In this document: piece after piece, positions 1 to 6,978 of the stretch | Numbering within the stretch: the stretch's first letter is position 1 | Layout: each line of letters starts with the position of its first letter | Assembly: GCA_045658005.1 (NCBI GenBank) | Contig: JAZOUD010000110.1 | Span: 1-64,000, forward strand | Direction of reading: 5' to 3' | DNA from: UBA2862 sp045658005 | Lineage (GTDB): Bacteria; Bacillota; Clostridia; Christensenellales; Aristaeellaceae | Length of the DNA: 64,000 nucleotides | Program-made: the position numbers and the translations under genes | Notes under the pieces: model-generated | What the model was told of the DNA's origin: nothing | What the model saw: the letters and a program-made list of their open reading frames with translations, nothing else | Database searches by the model: none

Positions 1-2
1 CC

Positions 3-116
3 CATAACCGCTACTGGAAAAATCTCGAATTCCTTACCACTACCCTTGATGATTGGTTCAGTACTTTCGCTAAGCCGAACGAGAAGCTGGCATCACTTTG
101 CTCGTTCTCTTGGTGA
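3..116 (+). CDS. Partial ORF, possible transposase C-terminus
   Basis: An open frame enters from the left edge and ends in TGA at 114-116. It encodes about 37 residues that include YWKNLEFLT, DDWF and NEKLASLCSF. The lower GC content and these residues recall the C-terminal end of IS630-like transposases, but the piece is too short to assign. It is followed at once by a palindromic repeat. The rest of the gene lies outside the window. Confidence 0.35.
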   Translation, partial: HNRYWKNLEFLTTTLDDWFSTFAKPNEKLASLCSFSW

Positions 117-138
117 AAATACTTAAGTCGTTTACTAT

Positions 139-175
139 AAATACTGATTTGTCGCTCCGCGACAAATCAGTATTT
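139..175. repeat. Palindromic repeat, family A copy 1
   Basis: A perfect 17-bp inverted repeat (AAATACTGATTTGTCGC and its complement) surrounds a 3-base loop. The same arms recur at 8883-8923, 37977-38019, in part at 6810-6824, and in modified form at 16381-16497. It looks like a REP/MITE-like dispersed intergenic element and may also act as a hairpin terminator for the minus-strand gene cluster that ends at 201. Confidence 0.8.
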
Positions 176-200
176 GCTTGCACCAGCAACACCGTTCTGT

Positions 201-1118
201 TTATTTGCGCTTCCGGGTCAGGGCCGCGATCATGCCGATCAGCGCAATCGTCGCCCACAGGCCGTGCATCGGCCCGGCGTCCCCGCCGGTCAACAGCGCC
301 TCCGAGACGCCATACAGCCGGTATAACGCCGCGTCCCCGCCGCCAAAGCCGAGGAGGAACACGTTGGCAAGGCCCCAGCCCCACCTGAAGCCGACCGAGG
401 TCCAGAATCCGTACCGGGCATACAGCAGGCAGCACGCCAGGCCCAGCAGCAGCACGTTCACCCCGGCCACGACGCCCCCGGCCAGGCCGCCGCCGGTCAG
501 CCAGAACACCGCGCAGGCCACCGCCGTGGCCCAAATCCCGTTCCATTGCGCGCGCAGCCCGTCAAACAGCACCCGCTTCAAAAACGCCGCTTCGCCCATC
601 GTGGAAAGCAGGCTGACGATACACAGCACGGGCAGGCTCCACGTGAACCGCGGCGCGGTCAGCGGCCACTCCGGGCGCATGCTGTCCGGCAGCAGGCAAA
701 GGGCCGCGATGGCCACAGCCATGAGGAGGCCCGACAGCGACGCGCCCCACAGCCCTGCCGGCGGCATGGGGATCAGCGGTCCCTCCAGCCGCCACAGCCG
801 CCTCAGCCGCCCGGCCAGTGCCAGCGACAGCGCGGCGAAGGCGACCGTCGCAAGGCTCCCATGCCACCTGTACAGCGCCTGCGCCCACACAGGGGCGCGC
901 TGCACGCTCGTCCCATCGATCCTCCAGGCCTCAAAGAGCGCCGCAAGGGCGCGCACGAGCCCGAAGCGCGTCGCCAGGGCGATCAGCGCATAGCCAGACA
1001 GGCTGACCGCCAGCAGCCAGCCCGTCCGAAGCCTTCCCTTTTCATCGGTTCGTGTTTTCCCATCTCCGGCCGGCGCAGGAGACGCCTGTCCCTGCGCCGC
1101 ACGCTTGCTCTTGCTCAT
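201..1118 (-). CDS. CPBP-family-like membrane protein, catalytic motifs degenerate
   Basis: A 305-residue polytopic membrane protein with about eight hydrophobic segments. The region GEAAFLKRVLF near residue 173 resembles motif 1 (EExxxR) of the CPBP/Abi intramembrane protease family, and GLANVFLLG near residue 251 resembles motif 3, in which an active enzyme would have His. The usual FxxxH of motif 2 reads FWLTGG here, so glutamate-zinc chemistry is probably lost. It starts 12 bases after the pyrimidine-nucleoside phosphorylase stop and is probably the last gene of that operon. Function unknown; the CPBP assignment is by motif spacing only. Confidence 0.55.
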   Translation of the reverse strand: MSKSKRAAQGQASPAPAGDGKTRTDEKGRLRTGWLLAVSLSGYALIALATRFGLVRALAALFEAWRIDGTSVQRAPVWAQALYRWHGSLATVAFAALSLALAGRLRRLWRLEGPLIPMPPAGLWGASLSGLLMAVAIAALCLLPDSMRPEWPLTAPRFTWSLPVLCIVSLLSTMGEAAFLKRVLFDGLRAQWNGIWATAVACAVFWLTGGGLAGGVVAGVNVLLLGLACCLLYARYGFWTSVGFRWGWGLANVFLLGFGGGDAALYRLYGVSEALLTGGDAGPMHGLWATIALIGMIAALTRKRK

Positions 1119-1130
1119 GAAGCTAACCTG

Positions 1131-2441
1131 TCACTCCACCACCGCCTGGATCAGCGGCTTCGCCTCGGGCTTTTCATCCCCGATGACGATGGACCGCTTC
1201 AGCAGGTTGTACGCGCCGATCCTGTCGGACCGCTCGCCCACGTGCAGCGTCGCCAGCAGGTCGCCCTTCTTCACGGCGTCGCCCAGCCGGACGTTCATCA
1301 CGATGCCCACGGACAGATCCAGCACGTCCGTCTTGCGCTCCCGGCCCGCGCCCAGCAGCCTGGCCGCGTTGCCGATGTCGCTGGTGTGCATCTTCGCCAC
1401 ATAGCCGTCCCGCTCCGCCTTCAGCGGCAGCTTATGGGGCGCCTTGGGCAGCAGGCCGGTGTCCTCCACCACCCGGCGGTCGCCGCCCTGGGCCTCGATC
1501 ATGTCGCCGAAGGTCCTCAGGCCCTCGCCGCTGGCGATCTTCGCCTCCAGCATCTGTATGCCCGTCTGCACGTCGGGCGCGGCCCCGGCGTTCCTGAGGA
1601 TGTGGGCCCCCAGGGTCAGCGCAACGGCCTTCAGGTCGCCGCCGGCGCGCCCGGCCAGCACGTCGATGGCCTCCTCCACCTCGAGGGCATTGCCGATGTA
1701 GTTGCCCAGGGGCTGGTCCATGTCGGTGATCAGCGCCGAGAAGCGCTTGCCGCTCAGGGAGCCGATGCGCACCATCATCTCGGCCAGCTTCCTTGACTTC
1801 TCCGGGGTGTCCATGATCGCGCCGCTGCCGGCCTTCACGTCCAGCACCACCACGTCACAGCCCGCCGCCAGCTTCTTGGACAGTATCGACGACACCACCA
1901 AGGGCAGGCAGTCCACCGTGGCGGTCACGTCCCGCAGCGCGTAGAGCGCCTTGTCCGCCGGGGCCAGCTCGGCGGTCTGGCCGATGATCGCGCAGCCGAT
2001 GTTCTTCACCTGCCGCTTGAAGTCCGGAACGTCCTTTGAGATGCTCATGCCGGGAATGGACTCCAGCTTGTCCAGCGTGCCGCCGGTGAAGCCCAGGCCC
2101 CGCCCGGACATCTTGGCCATCTTCACGCCGCAGGCGGCCACCAGGGGCACCAGGATCAGCGAGGTGGTGTCCCCCACGCCGCCGGTGGAGTGCTTGTCCG
2201 CCTTGACGCCGGGGATGTCGGACAGGTTCAGCGTATCGCCGGACTTGGCCATGGCCAGCGTCAGGGCCAGGGTCTCCCGGTCGGTCATGCCGTTGATGCA
2301 GATGGCCATCAGCAGCGCCGAGGCCTGGTAGTCGGCAAAGCTGCCGTCCACGACGCCGTCCACGAAGGCGCGGATCTCCTTCTCGCTCAGCTCCTCGCCG
2401 AAGCGCTTCTTGCGAATGATGTCACAGGGATTCATGCTCAT
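1131..2441 (-). CDS. pdp: Pyrimidine-nucleoside phosphorylase
   Basis: The 436-residue product matches the full length of the thymidine/pyrimidine-nucleoside phosphorylase family, which splits uridine or thymidine with phosphate into the base and (deoxy)ribose-1-phosphate in the cytosol. The family signature KHSTGGVGD lies at residues 83-91, followed by the glycine-rich SGRGLGFTGGTLDKLE stretch and the C-terminal barrel-sandwich domain. Its start overlaps the end of the DNA glycosylase gene by 20 bases, so translation is probably coupled. With the sirtuin (NAD use) and a base-excision glycosylase upstream it suggests a nucleoside/NAD salvage and repair operon. Substrate choice between uridine and thymidine cannot be read from sequence. 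Confidence 0.93.
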   Translation of the reverse strand: MSMNPCDIIRKKRFGEELSEKEIRAFVDGVVDGSFADYQASALLMAICINGMTDRETLALTLAMAKSGDTLNLSDIPGVKADKHSTGGVGDTTSLILVPLVAACGVKMAKMSGRGLGFTGGTLDKLESIPGMSISKDVPDFKRQVKNIGCAIIGQTAELAPADKALYALRDVTATVDCLPLVVSSILSKKLAAGCDVVVLDVKAGSGAIMDTPEKSRKLAEMMVRIGSLSGKRFSALITDMDQPLGNYIGNALEVEEAIDVLAGRAGGDLKAVALTLGAHILRNAGAAPDVQTGIQMLEAKIASGEGLRTFGDMIEAQGGDRRVVEDTGLLPKAPHKLPLKAERDGYVAKMHTSDIGNAARLLGAGRERKTDVLDLSVGIVMNVRLGDAVKKGDLLATLHVGERSDRIGAYNLLKRSIVIGDEKPEAKPLIQAVVE

Positions 2442-2925
2442 AGTTCAACGCCTGGCGCCATAGCGCCAGCTTCCTTTCATAGGGTAGTGTGTAGGCGGGG
2501 CTGGTGGAGGGCAGCCTCAGCAGCTCCCGCCCCTCGGTGAAGGGCTTGCCCCACTTCATAAACAGCCGGTGGGCCGTGCCGCCGTTGAGCAGTATGCGCC
2601 GGACGTCCGGGCAGCGCCGGAACAGCCCTACGAAGTCGTTGGGCGCGGGCTGGCGGATGGCGCTGTCCAGCGAACCCTGGCGCTCGCAGCTTTGCAGCAC
2701 GTCCCACAGGGCGATGCCGTGCCGGTTCAGAAGATCGATCCTCTCCGGGATACCTCCCGGAAGGGGCTCGCCGTAGACGTCGGCCAGTATGCGCCAGAAG
2801 GCGTTTCGTGGATGGGCGTAGTAAAAGCCCTGGTTCAGCGATTCCACGCTGGGCATGCTGCCCAGGATCAGCAGCCGCGCCCCGGGCGGCGCCACCGGTT
2901 CGAAGGCGATGATGCGGCCGGACAT
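2422..2925 (-). CDS. DNA-deoxyinosine (hypoxanthine) glycosylase, UDG superfamily
   Basis: A 167-residue protein of the uracil-DNA glycosylase fold. The N-terminal LILGSMPSVES (about residues 19-29) is the motif-1 loop, followed by FYYAHPRNAFW, which is typical of the hypoxanthine-DNA glycosylase group (UDG family 6). A second conserved segment, RILLNGGTAH, sits near residue 110 and a C-terminal LPSTSPAYT segment forms motif 2. These enzymes excise deaminated adenine (hypoxanthine) from DNA. The ATG follows the sirtuin TGA with one base between. It overlaps the downstream phosphorylase gene. Specificity is inferred from the family. Confidence 0.85.
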   Translation of the reverse strand: MSGRIIAFEPVAPPGARLLILGSMPSVESLNQGFYYAHPRNAFWRILADVYGEPLPGGIPERIDLLNRHGIALWDVLQSCERQGSLDSAIRQPAPNDFVGLFRRCPDVRRILLNGGTAHRLFMKWGKPFTEGRELLRLPSTSPAYTLPYERKLALWRQALNYEHESL

Positions 2926-2926
2926 G

Positions 2927-3637
2927 TCAGGGCAGCTCGGCGAACACCTGGCCGATGCGCTCGTGCACCACCAGGTTGGCCCGGCGGTCCTGGGGCGTGC
3001 TGGACAGGTTGACCAGCACCAGGCGGTTGCCCCGGTACAGGTCCACCAGGCCCGCGGCGGGATAGACGTTCAGCGACGTGCCGCCGATGATCATCATGTC
3101 CGCCTCCGCGATGGCGGCGCAGGCCCCGTTGACCACGTCGTTGTCCAGGGATTCCTCGTAGAGCACCACGTCCGGCTTGATGGTGCCGCCGCATTCGCAC
3201 TTGGGCACGCCGGTGGTGTGCAAGATGTGGTCCAGGCCGTAGAATTTGCCGCAGCGCATGCAGTAGTTGCGCAGCACCGAGCCGTGCAGCTCGAAGACCT
3301 TCTTCGAGCCGGCCTTCTGGTGCAGGCCGTCGATGTTCTGGGTGACCACGCCGGTCAGCTTGCCCTCATGCTCCCACTGGGCCAGCTTGGCATGGGCCGC
3401 GTTGGGAAGGGCGTCTGGAAACAGCATCTTGTTGCGATAGAAGCGAAAGAACTCCTCGGGCTTTCGCATGAAGAAGGTGTGGCTGAGTATCGTCTCGGGC
3501 GGATAGTCGTACTGCTGATTATATAGCCCGTCCACGCTCCTGAAATCGGGTATGCCGCTCTCGGTGGAGACCCCCGCGCCCCCGAAGAACACGATGCGTT
3601 TGCTCTCTTTGATCCAGCCTGCCAGCGTCTCGTTCAT
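2927..3637 (-). CDS. cobB: NAD-dependent protein deacylase (sirtuin)
   Basis: The 236-residue protein is a full-length class Sir2 enzyme that removes acyl groups from lysine using NAD+. The Rossmann motif GGAGVSTESGIPDFRS is at residues 19-34, TQNIDGLH near residue 99, the catalytic His lies in FELHGS, and a zinc ribbon follows with two Cys pairs (CMRC and CECGG). It is the first gene of the minus-strand operon driven by the promoter at 3672-3700. The start ATG at 3637 has a GAGG element a few bases upstream. Confidence 0.93.
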   Translation of the reverse strand: MNETLAGWIKESKRIVFFGGAGVSTESGIPDFRSVDGLYNQQYDYPPETILSHTFFMRKPEEFFRFYRNKMLFPDALPNAAHAKLAQWEHEGKLTGVVTQNIDGLHQKAGSKKVFELHGSVLRNYCMRCGKFYGLDHILHTTGVPKCECGGTIKPDVVLYEESLDNDVVNGACAAIAEADMMIIGGTSLNVYPAAGLVDLYRGNRLVLVNLSSTPQDRRANLVVHERIGQVFAELP

Positions 3638-3671
3638 CCCTCATACCTCCCATCGTGATTCTGTCGATGTT

Positions 3672-3700
3672 ATTTTACCATTAAACGGCCCGGATGTCAA
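3672..3700 (-). promoter_or_regulatory. Promoter of the sirtuin operon
   Basis: On the minus strand TTGACA (3695-3700) and TAAAAT (3672-3677) are separated by exactly 17 bp, a near-consensus vegetative promoter firing toward 3637. It sits back to back with the plus-strand promoter at 3715-3743, the two -35 boxes being 14 bp apart. Confidence 0.8.
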
Positions 3701-3714
3701 TTTTCAAAACCACA

Positions 3715-3743
3715 TTGACAACCGCCTGTTTTAGGGGTAAAAT
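3715..3743 (+). promoter_or_regulatory. Promoter of the BI-1 family gene
   Basis: TTGACA (3715-3720) and TAAAAT (3738-3743) are spaced by 17 bp. The predicted transcript starts near 3750 and has AAGGAGG at 3788-3794, 7 bases before the ATG at 3802. Confidence 0.8.
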
Positions 3744-3801
3744 AGCTTCGCGTATAATCTTGCCATTCTATGGATATACAAAATTATAAGGAGGTGTTTG
3801 T

Positions 3802-4494
3802 ATGGCACTTGGCAACACCAAGGTCATCCTTGAGAAGAGCGCCTATCTGCACGAGGGTGAGACCCAGATCTCCGAGCGCGCCTTCAACCTGATCATCGGC
3901 GGCATGCTGCTCTGGGGCTTCCTGCTGAACTACCTGACGGTGACGCTGTTCGCCGAGCAGGCGATTCGACTCGTTTACAACATGAATCCCTTCATCTTCC
4001 TGGCCGTCTACCTGGTGCTGGTGATCGTCGGCAACCTGATGGTGACGCGGGGCGGCGCCGCGATGAGCTTCATCGGCTACACGCTGATCGCCGCGCCCAT
4101 AGGCATTGTGCTGTGCGTTTCAATTCAGGGCATCCCCGTGGACACCATCAAGAGCGCCGTGCTGGTGACGGCCATCGTGTCGCTGGCCTTCATGATCGCC
4201 GCCACGCTGTTTCCCAACTTCTTCCTGAGCCTCGGGCGGGTGCTGTTCTTCTCGCTGCTGTTCATGATCGTGGGCAGCCTGGTCAGCCTGCTGCTGTTCG
4301 GCCGGCACGGCGGCATGGTCTACGAGTGGATCGGCACGGCCATCTTCTCGCTGTTCATCGGCTACGACTGGGCCCGGGCCAACACCTGCACCCGGACCGT
4401 GAACAACGCCATCGACCTGGCCGCGGCGCTGTACCTGGATATCGTCAACCTGTTTTTGCGGCTGCTGCAGATGATGAGCCGGAATAAAAAGTAA
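3802..4494 (+). CDS. Bax inhibitor-1 (BI-1/YccA) family membrane protein
   Basis: A 230-residue integral membrane protein with about seven hydrophobic helices after a soluble N-terminal arm. The C-terminal segment GYDWARANTCTRTVNNAI followed by DLAAALYLDIVNLFLRLLQ is the BI-1/TMBIM signature, with the conserved acidic residues in the last helices that in family members form a pH-sensitive calcium leak. Bacterial members (YetJ/YccA types) sit in the cytoplasmic membrane; some interact with FtsH. It is followed by a small Dabb protein 18 bases downstream, and both share the promoter at 3715-3743. Confidence 0.85.
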   Translation: MALGNTKVILEKSAYLHEGETQISERAFNLIIGGMLLWGFLLNYLTVTLFAEQAIRLVYNMNPFIFLAVYLVLVIVGNLMVTRGGAAMSFIGYTLIAAPIGIVLCVSIQGIPVDTIKSAVLVTAIVSLAFMIAATLFPNFFLSLGRVLFFSLLFMIVGSLVSLLLFGRHGGMVYEWIGTAIFSLFIGYDWARANTCTRTVNNAIDLAAALYLDIVNLFLRLLQMMSRNKK

Positions 4495-4512
4495 TGTCTT
4501 ACAGGAGGAACC

Positions 4513-4800
4513 ATGATACGCCACATCGTACTGTTCAAAATCAAGGATGAATTCAAGGACGAGATCCCCCAGCTGGTGAAGAACTTCTACGGCATGAAGG
4601 GCCGCATCGAGGGCATGCTGGACCTGGAGGCCGGCGCGGACATACTGCACAGCGAGCGGTCCTACGACCTGGCGCTGATCACGCTGTTCGAGACCCGGGA
4701 GGCCTTCGACGCCTACCAGACCCACCCGGTGCACCTGCCGGTGAAGAAGCGCATGCACGAGGTGCGCAGCGGTTCGGTGGCGTGTGACTTCGAGGTCTGA
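4513..4800 (+). CDS. Dabb family (stress-responsive alpha/beta barrel) protein
   Basis: A 95-residue protein with the Dabb pattern: an opening IRHIVLFKIKDE strand, a helix, DLALITLFE and a final HEVRSGSVACDFEV strand. These ferredoxin-like folds dimerise into small barrels; roles range from stress response to cyclase-like chemistry, so no reaction can be named. An AGGAGGA site precedes the ATG. It closes the short operon that begins with the BI-1 protein and ends at the terminator at 4811-4843. Confidence 0.85.
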   Translation: MIRHIVLFKIKDEFKDEIPQLVKNFYGMKGRIEGMLDLEAGADILHSERSYDLALITLFETREAFDAYQTHPVHLPVKKRMHEVRSGSVACDFEV

Positions 4801-4810
4801 TTCAATCAAG

Positions 4811-4843
4811 AAAAACCCGATCGGCTGAGCCGACCGGGTTTTT
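4811..4843. terminator. Bidirectional terminator
   Basis: AAAAACCCG, a GC-rich stem with the loop TGA, and CGGGTTTTT form a hairpin flanked by A- and T-runs. It lies between the converging Dabb gene and the GGGtGRT gene, so it can stop transcripts from both sides. Confidence 0.85.
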
Positions 4844-4866
4844 CATGGATTGGGTATGAAGCTGGA

Positions 4867-5886
4867 TTACTTCTTCATCGCTTCCTCAACGGCCACGGCC
4901 ACGGCGACGGTGGCGCCGACCATGGGGTTGTTGCCCATGCCCAGGAAGCCCATCATCTCCACGTGCGCGGGCACGGAGGAGGAGCCGGCGAACTGGGCGT
5001 CGGAGTGCATGCGGCCCATGGTGTCGGTCATGCCGTAGGAGGCGGGGCCGGCGGCCATGTTGTCGGGATGCAGCGTGCGGCCCGTGCCGCCGCCGGAGGC
5101 CACGGAGAAGTACTTCTTGCCGGCTTCCCAGCGTTCCTTCTTGTAGGTGCCCGCCACGGGATGCTGGAAGCGGGTGGGGTTGGTGGAGTTGCCGGTGATG
5201 GACACGTCGGCGTTCTCATGCCACATGATGGCCACGCCCTCGCGCACGTCGTCCGCGCCGTAGCAGTTGACCTTCGCGCGGTCGCCGGTGGAGTAGGCGG
5301 TCTTGCTGACGATGGTCAGCGCGTGGTCTTCCTTCACGTCGGCAGACAGGTAGTCGTACTTGGTCTGCACGTAGGTGAAGCCGTTGATGCGGCTGATGAT
5401 CATGGCGGCGTCCTTGCCCAGGCCGTTCAGGATCACGCGCAGGGGCTTGGTGCGCACCTTGTTGGCGTTCAGCGCGATCTTGATGGCGCCCTCGGCGGCG
5501 GCGAAGGACTCGTGGCCGGCCAGGAAGGCGAAGCACTCGGTCTCCTCCTCCAGCAGGCGCGCGCCCAGGTTGCCGTGGCCGATGCCGACCTGGCGCTGGT
5601 CCGCGACGGAGCCGGGGATGCAGAAGGCCTGCAGGCCCACGCCGATGCAGCGGGCGGCCTCGGCGGCGCTCTTGACGCCTTCCTTCATGGCGATGGCCGC
5701 GCCCAGCTCATAGGCCCACTTCGCGTTCTCCAAGCAGATGGGCTGCGTGCTCTCGACGATCTTGTAGGCGTCCACGCCCTTGGCATTGTTGAATGCCTTC
5801 ACTTCATCAAAGTCCTTGAAGCCATACTTGTCCAGGACGGGCTGGATCTGAGGCATACGACCTTCATAATTCTCAAACAGAGCCAT
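4867..5886 (-). CDS. GGGtGRT protein
   Basis: The 339-residue soluble protein belongs to the family named after its own motif, seen as GGGTGRT at residues 265-271 in the context SVASGGGTGRTLHPDN. A second glycine-rich stretch, GFLGMGNNPMVGAT, ends the protein. Its biochemical function is not established to my knowledge. An AGGAGGT site lies before the ATG. It is 17 bases downstream of a NifU-like Fe-S scaffold gene; the pairing is known in Clostridia and implies a joint role, perhaps in a metal-centre or one-carbon process (inference). Confidence 0.88.
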   Translation of the reverse strand: MALFENYEGRMPQIQPVLDKYGFKDFDEVKAFNNAKGVDAYKIVESTQPICLENAKWAYELGAAIAMKEGVKSAAEAARCIGVGLQAFCIPGSVADQRQVGIGHGNLGARLLEEETECFAFLAGHESFAAAEGAIKIALNANKVRTKPLRVILNGLGKDAAMIISRINGFTYVQTKYDYLSADVKEDHALTIVSKTAYSTGDRAKVNCYGADDVREGVAIMWHENADVSITGNSTNPTRFQHPVAGTYKKERWEAGKKYFSVASGGGTGRTLHPDNMAAGPASYGMTDTMGRMHSDAQFAGSSSVPAHVEMMGFLGMGNNPMVGATVAVAVAVEEAMKK

Positions 5887-5903
5887 TCTTTGCGCACCTC
5901 CTA

Positions 5904-6605
5904 TTACTCTTTGCGCGGGTCAATCCACTTGACCGCGCCGTCCTCGGCCTTGAAGCGGCCATAGGTGCCGATGTTCTTCTCGTAGGCCTCGTTGGGGGAC
6001 ATGCCGCCCTTGATGGCGTCCATCATCTTGCCCAGGGAGAGGAACTGATAGCCGCAGACCTGGTCGTCCTTGTCCAGGGCGATCTTCACGACGTAGCCCT
6101 CGGTCATCTCAAGATACCGCACGCCCTTGGCCTTGGTGCCATACATGGTGCCCACCATGGACCTGAGGCCCTTGCCCAGGTCCCCCAGGCCGGCGCCGAT
6201 GCGCAGACCGTCGTCGGAGAAGGCGGACTGGGTGCGGCCGTACACGATCTGCAGGAACAGCTCGCGCATGGCGGTGTTGATGGCGTGGCACACCAGGACG
6301 GGGTTCAGTGCCTCGAGAATGGTCTTGCCGGGCAGGATCTCGGCGGCCATGGCGGCGGAATGGGTCATGCCGGAACAGCCGATGGTCTCCACCAGCGCCT
6401 CTTCGATGACGCCGTCCTTGACGTTCAGGCTCAGCTTGCAGGTGCCCTGCTGGGGCGCGCACCAGCCGATGCCGTGGGTATAGCCGGAAATGTCCTTGAT
6501 CTCCTTGGCCTGGATCCACTTGCCCTCCTCGGGGATGGGCGCGGGACCATGATGCGGGCCCTTGGCAACGCAGACCATTTCCTCAACTTCGCGGGAATAT
6601 TGCAT
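5904..6605 (-). CDS. NifU-like iron-sulfur cluster assembly scaffold protein (GGGtGRT partner)
   Basis: Starting at the ATG at 6605, which has AAGGAGG at 6614-6620, the product has 233 residues; the upstream in-frame ATG at 6659 has no such site. Cysteines stand at residues 12, 49, 56, 77 and 106, of which C77 (TIGCSGMTHSAAMAAE) and C106 match the NifU/IscU-N pattern of cluster-binding cysteines. It has an extra C-terminal part of about 100 residues beyond an ordinary IscU. It is transcribed with the GGGtGRT gene from the promoter at 6689-6717. A general Fe-S scaffold role is less likely than a dedicated one because no sufS or sufBCD genes are near. Confidence 0.82.
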   Translation of the reverse strand: MQYSREVEEMVCVAKGPHHGPAPIPEEGKWIQAKEIKDISGYTHGIGWCAPQQGTCKLSLNVKDGVIEEALVETIGCSGMTHSAAMAAEILPGKTILEALNPVLVCHAINTAMRELFLQIVYGRTQSAFSDDGLRIGAGLGDLGKGLRSMVGTMYGTKAKGVRYLEMTEGYVVKIALDKDDQVCGYQFLSLGKMMDAIKGGMSPNEAYEKNIGTYGRFKAEDGAVKWIDPRKE

Positions 6606-6688
6606 ACTGCTTACCTCCTTGTAGTTTCCAATCGCATCTGAAATTGATGTTGATGACACCTTTGCAGCACGGGTTTCATCATCACTTC

Positions 6689-6717
6689 ATTTTAACACAA
6701 AAACGCCGCCTTGGCAA
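6689..6717 (-). promoter_or_regulatory. Promoter of the Fe-S scaffold/GGGtGRT operon
   Basis: On the minus strand TTGCCA (6712-6717) and TAAAAT (6689-6694) are 17 bp apart. It points to the ATG at 6605, leaving a leader of about 75 bases. Confidence 0.75.
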
Positions 6718-6809
6718 TGTCTGATGTTATAATTTACATTGCCGTCAGTTCGATTGTCACCATTTGTGGAAACAGCGGCCATTCCCCGCTGAAATGACCG
6801 CTACATAAT

Positions 6810-6824
6810 TACTGATTTGTCGCG
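6810..6824. repeat. Family A repeat, half element
   Basis: TACTGATTTGTCGCG matches one arm of the palindrome at 139-175. The other arm is missing or badly decayed (CTGAACTGTCG follows at about 6835). Confidence 0.5.
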
Positions 6825-6865
6825 CTAACCTTACTGAACTGTCGTGGATACTCTGTATCCAATCA

Positions 6866-6894
6866 TTGACATGATTGCGAAAATATGATAAAAT
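6866..6894 (+). promoter_or_regulatory. Promoter of the Big2-thioredoxin gene
   Basis: TTGACA (6866-6871) and TAAAAT (6889-6894) have a 17-bp spacer. The start codon is at 6979, preceded by AGGAAGAAGG. Confidence 0.8.
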
Positions 6895-6978
6895 TCCTGA
6901 GTATTCATGGTTAGGCAGCCGCCGGTTGCCTGTATGATGACAGGTTTCACCAAATAATCAGGAAGAAGGTGCCAAAGT

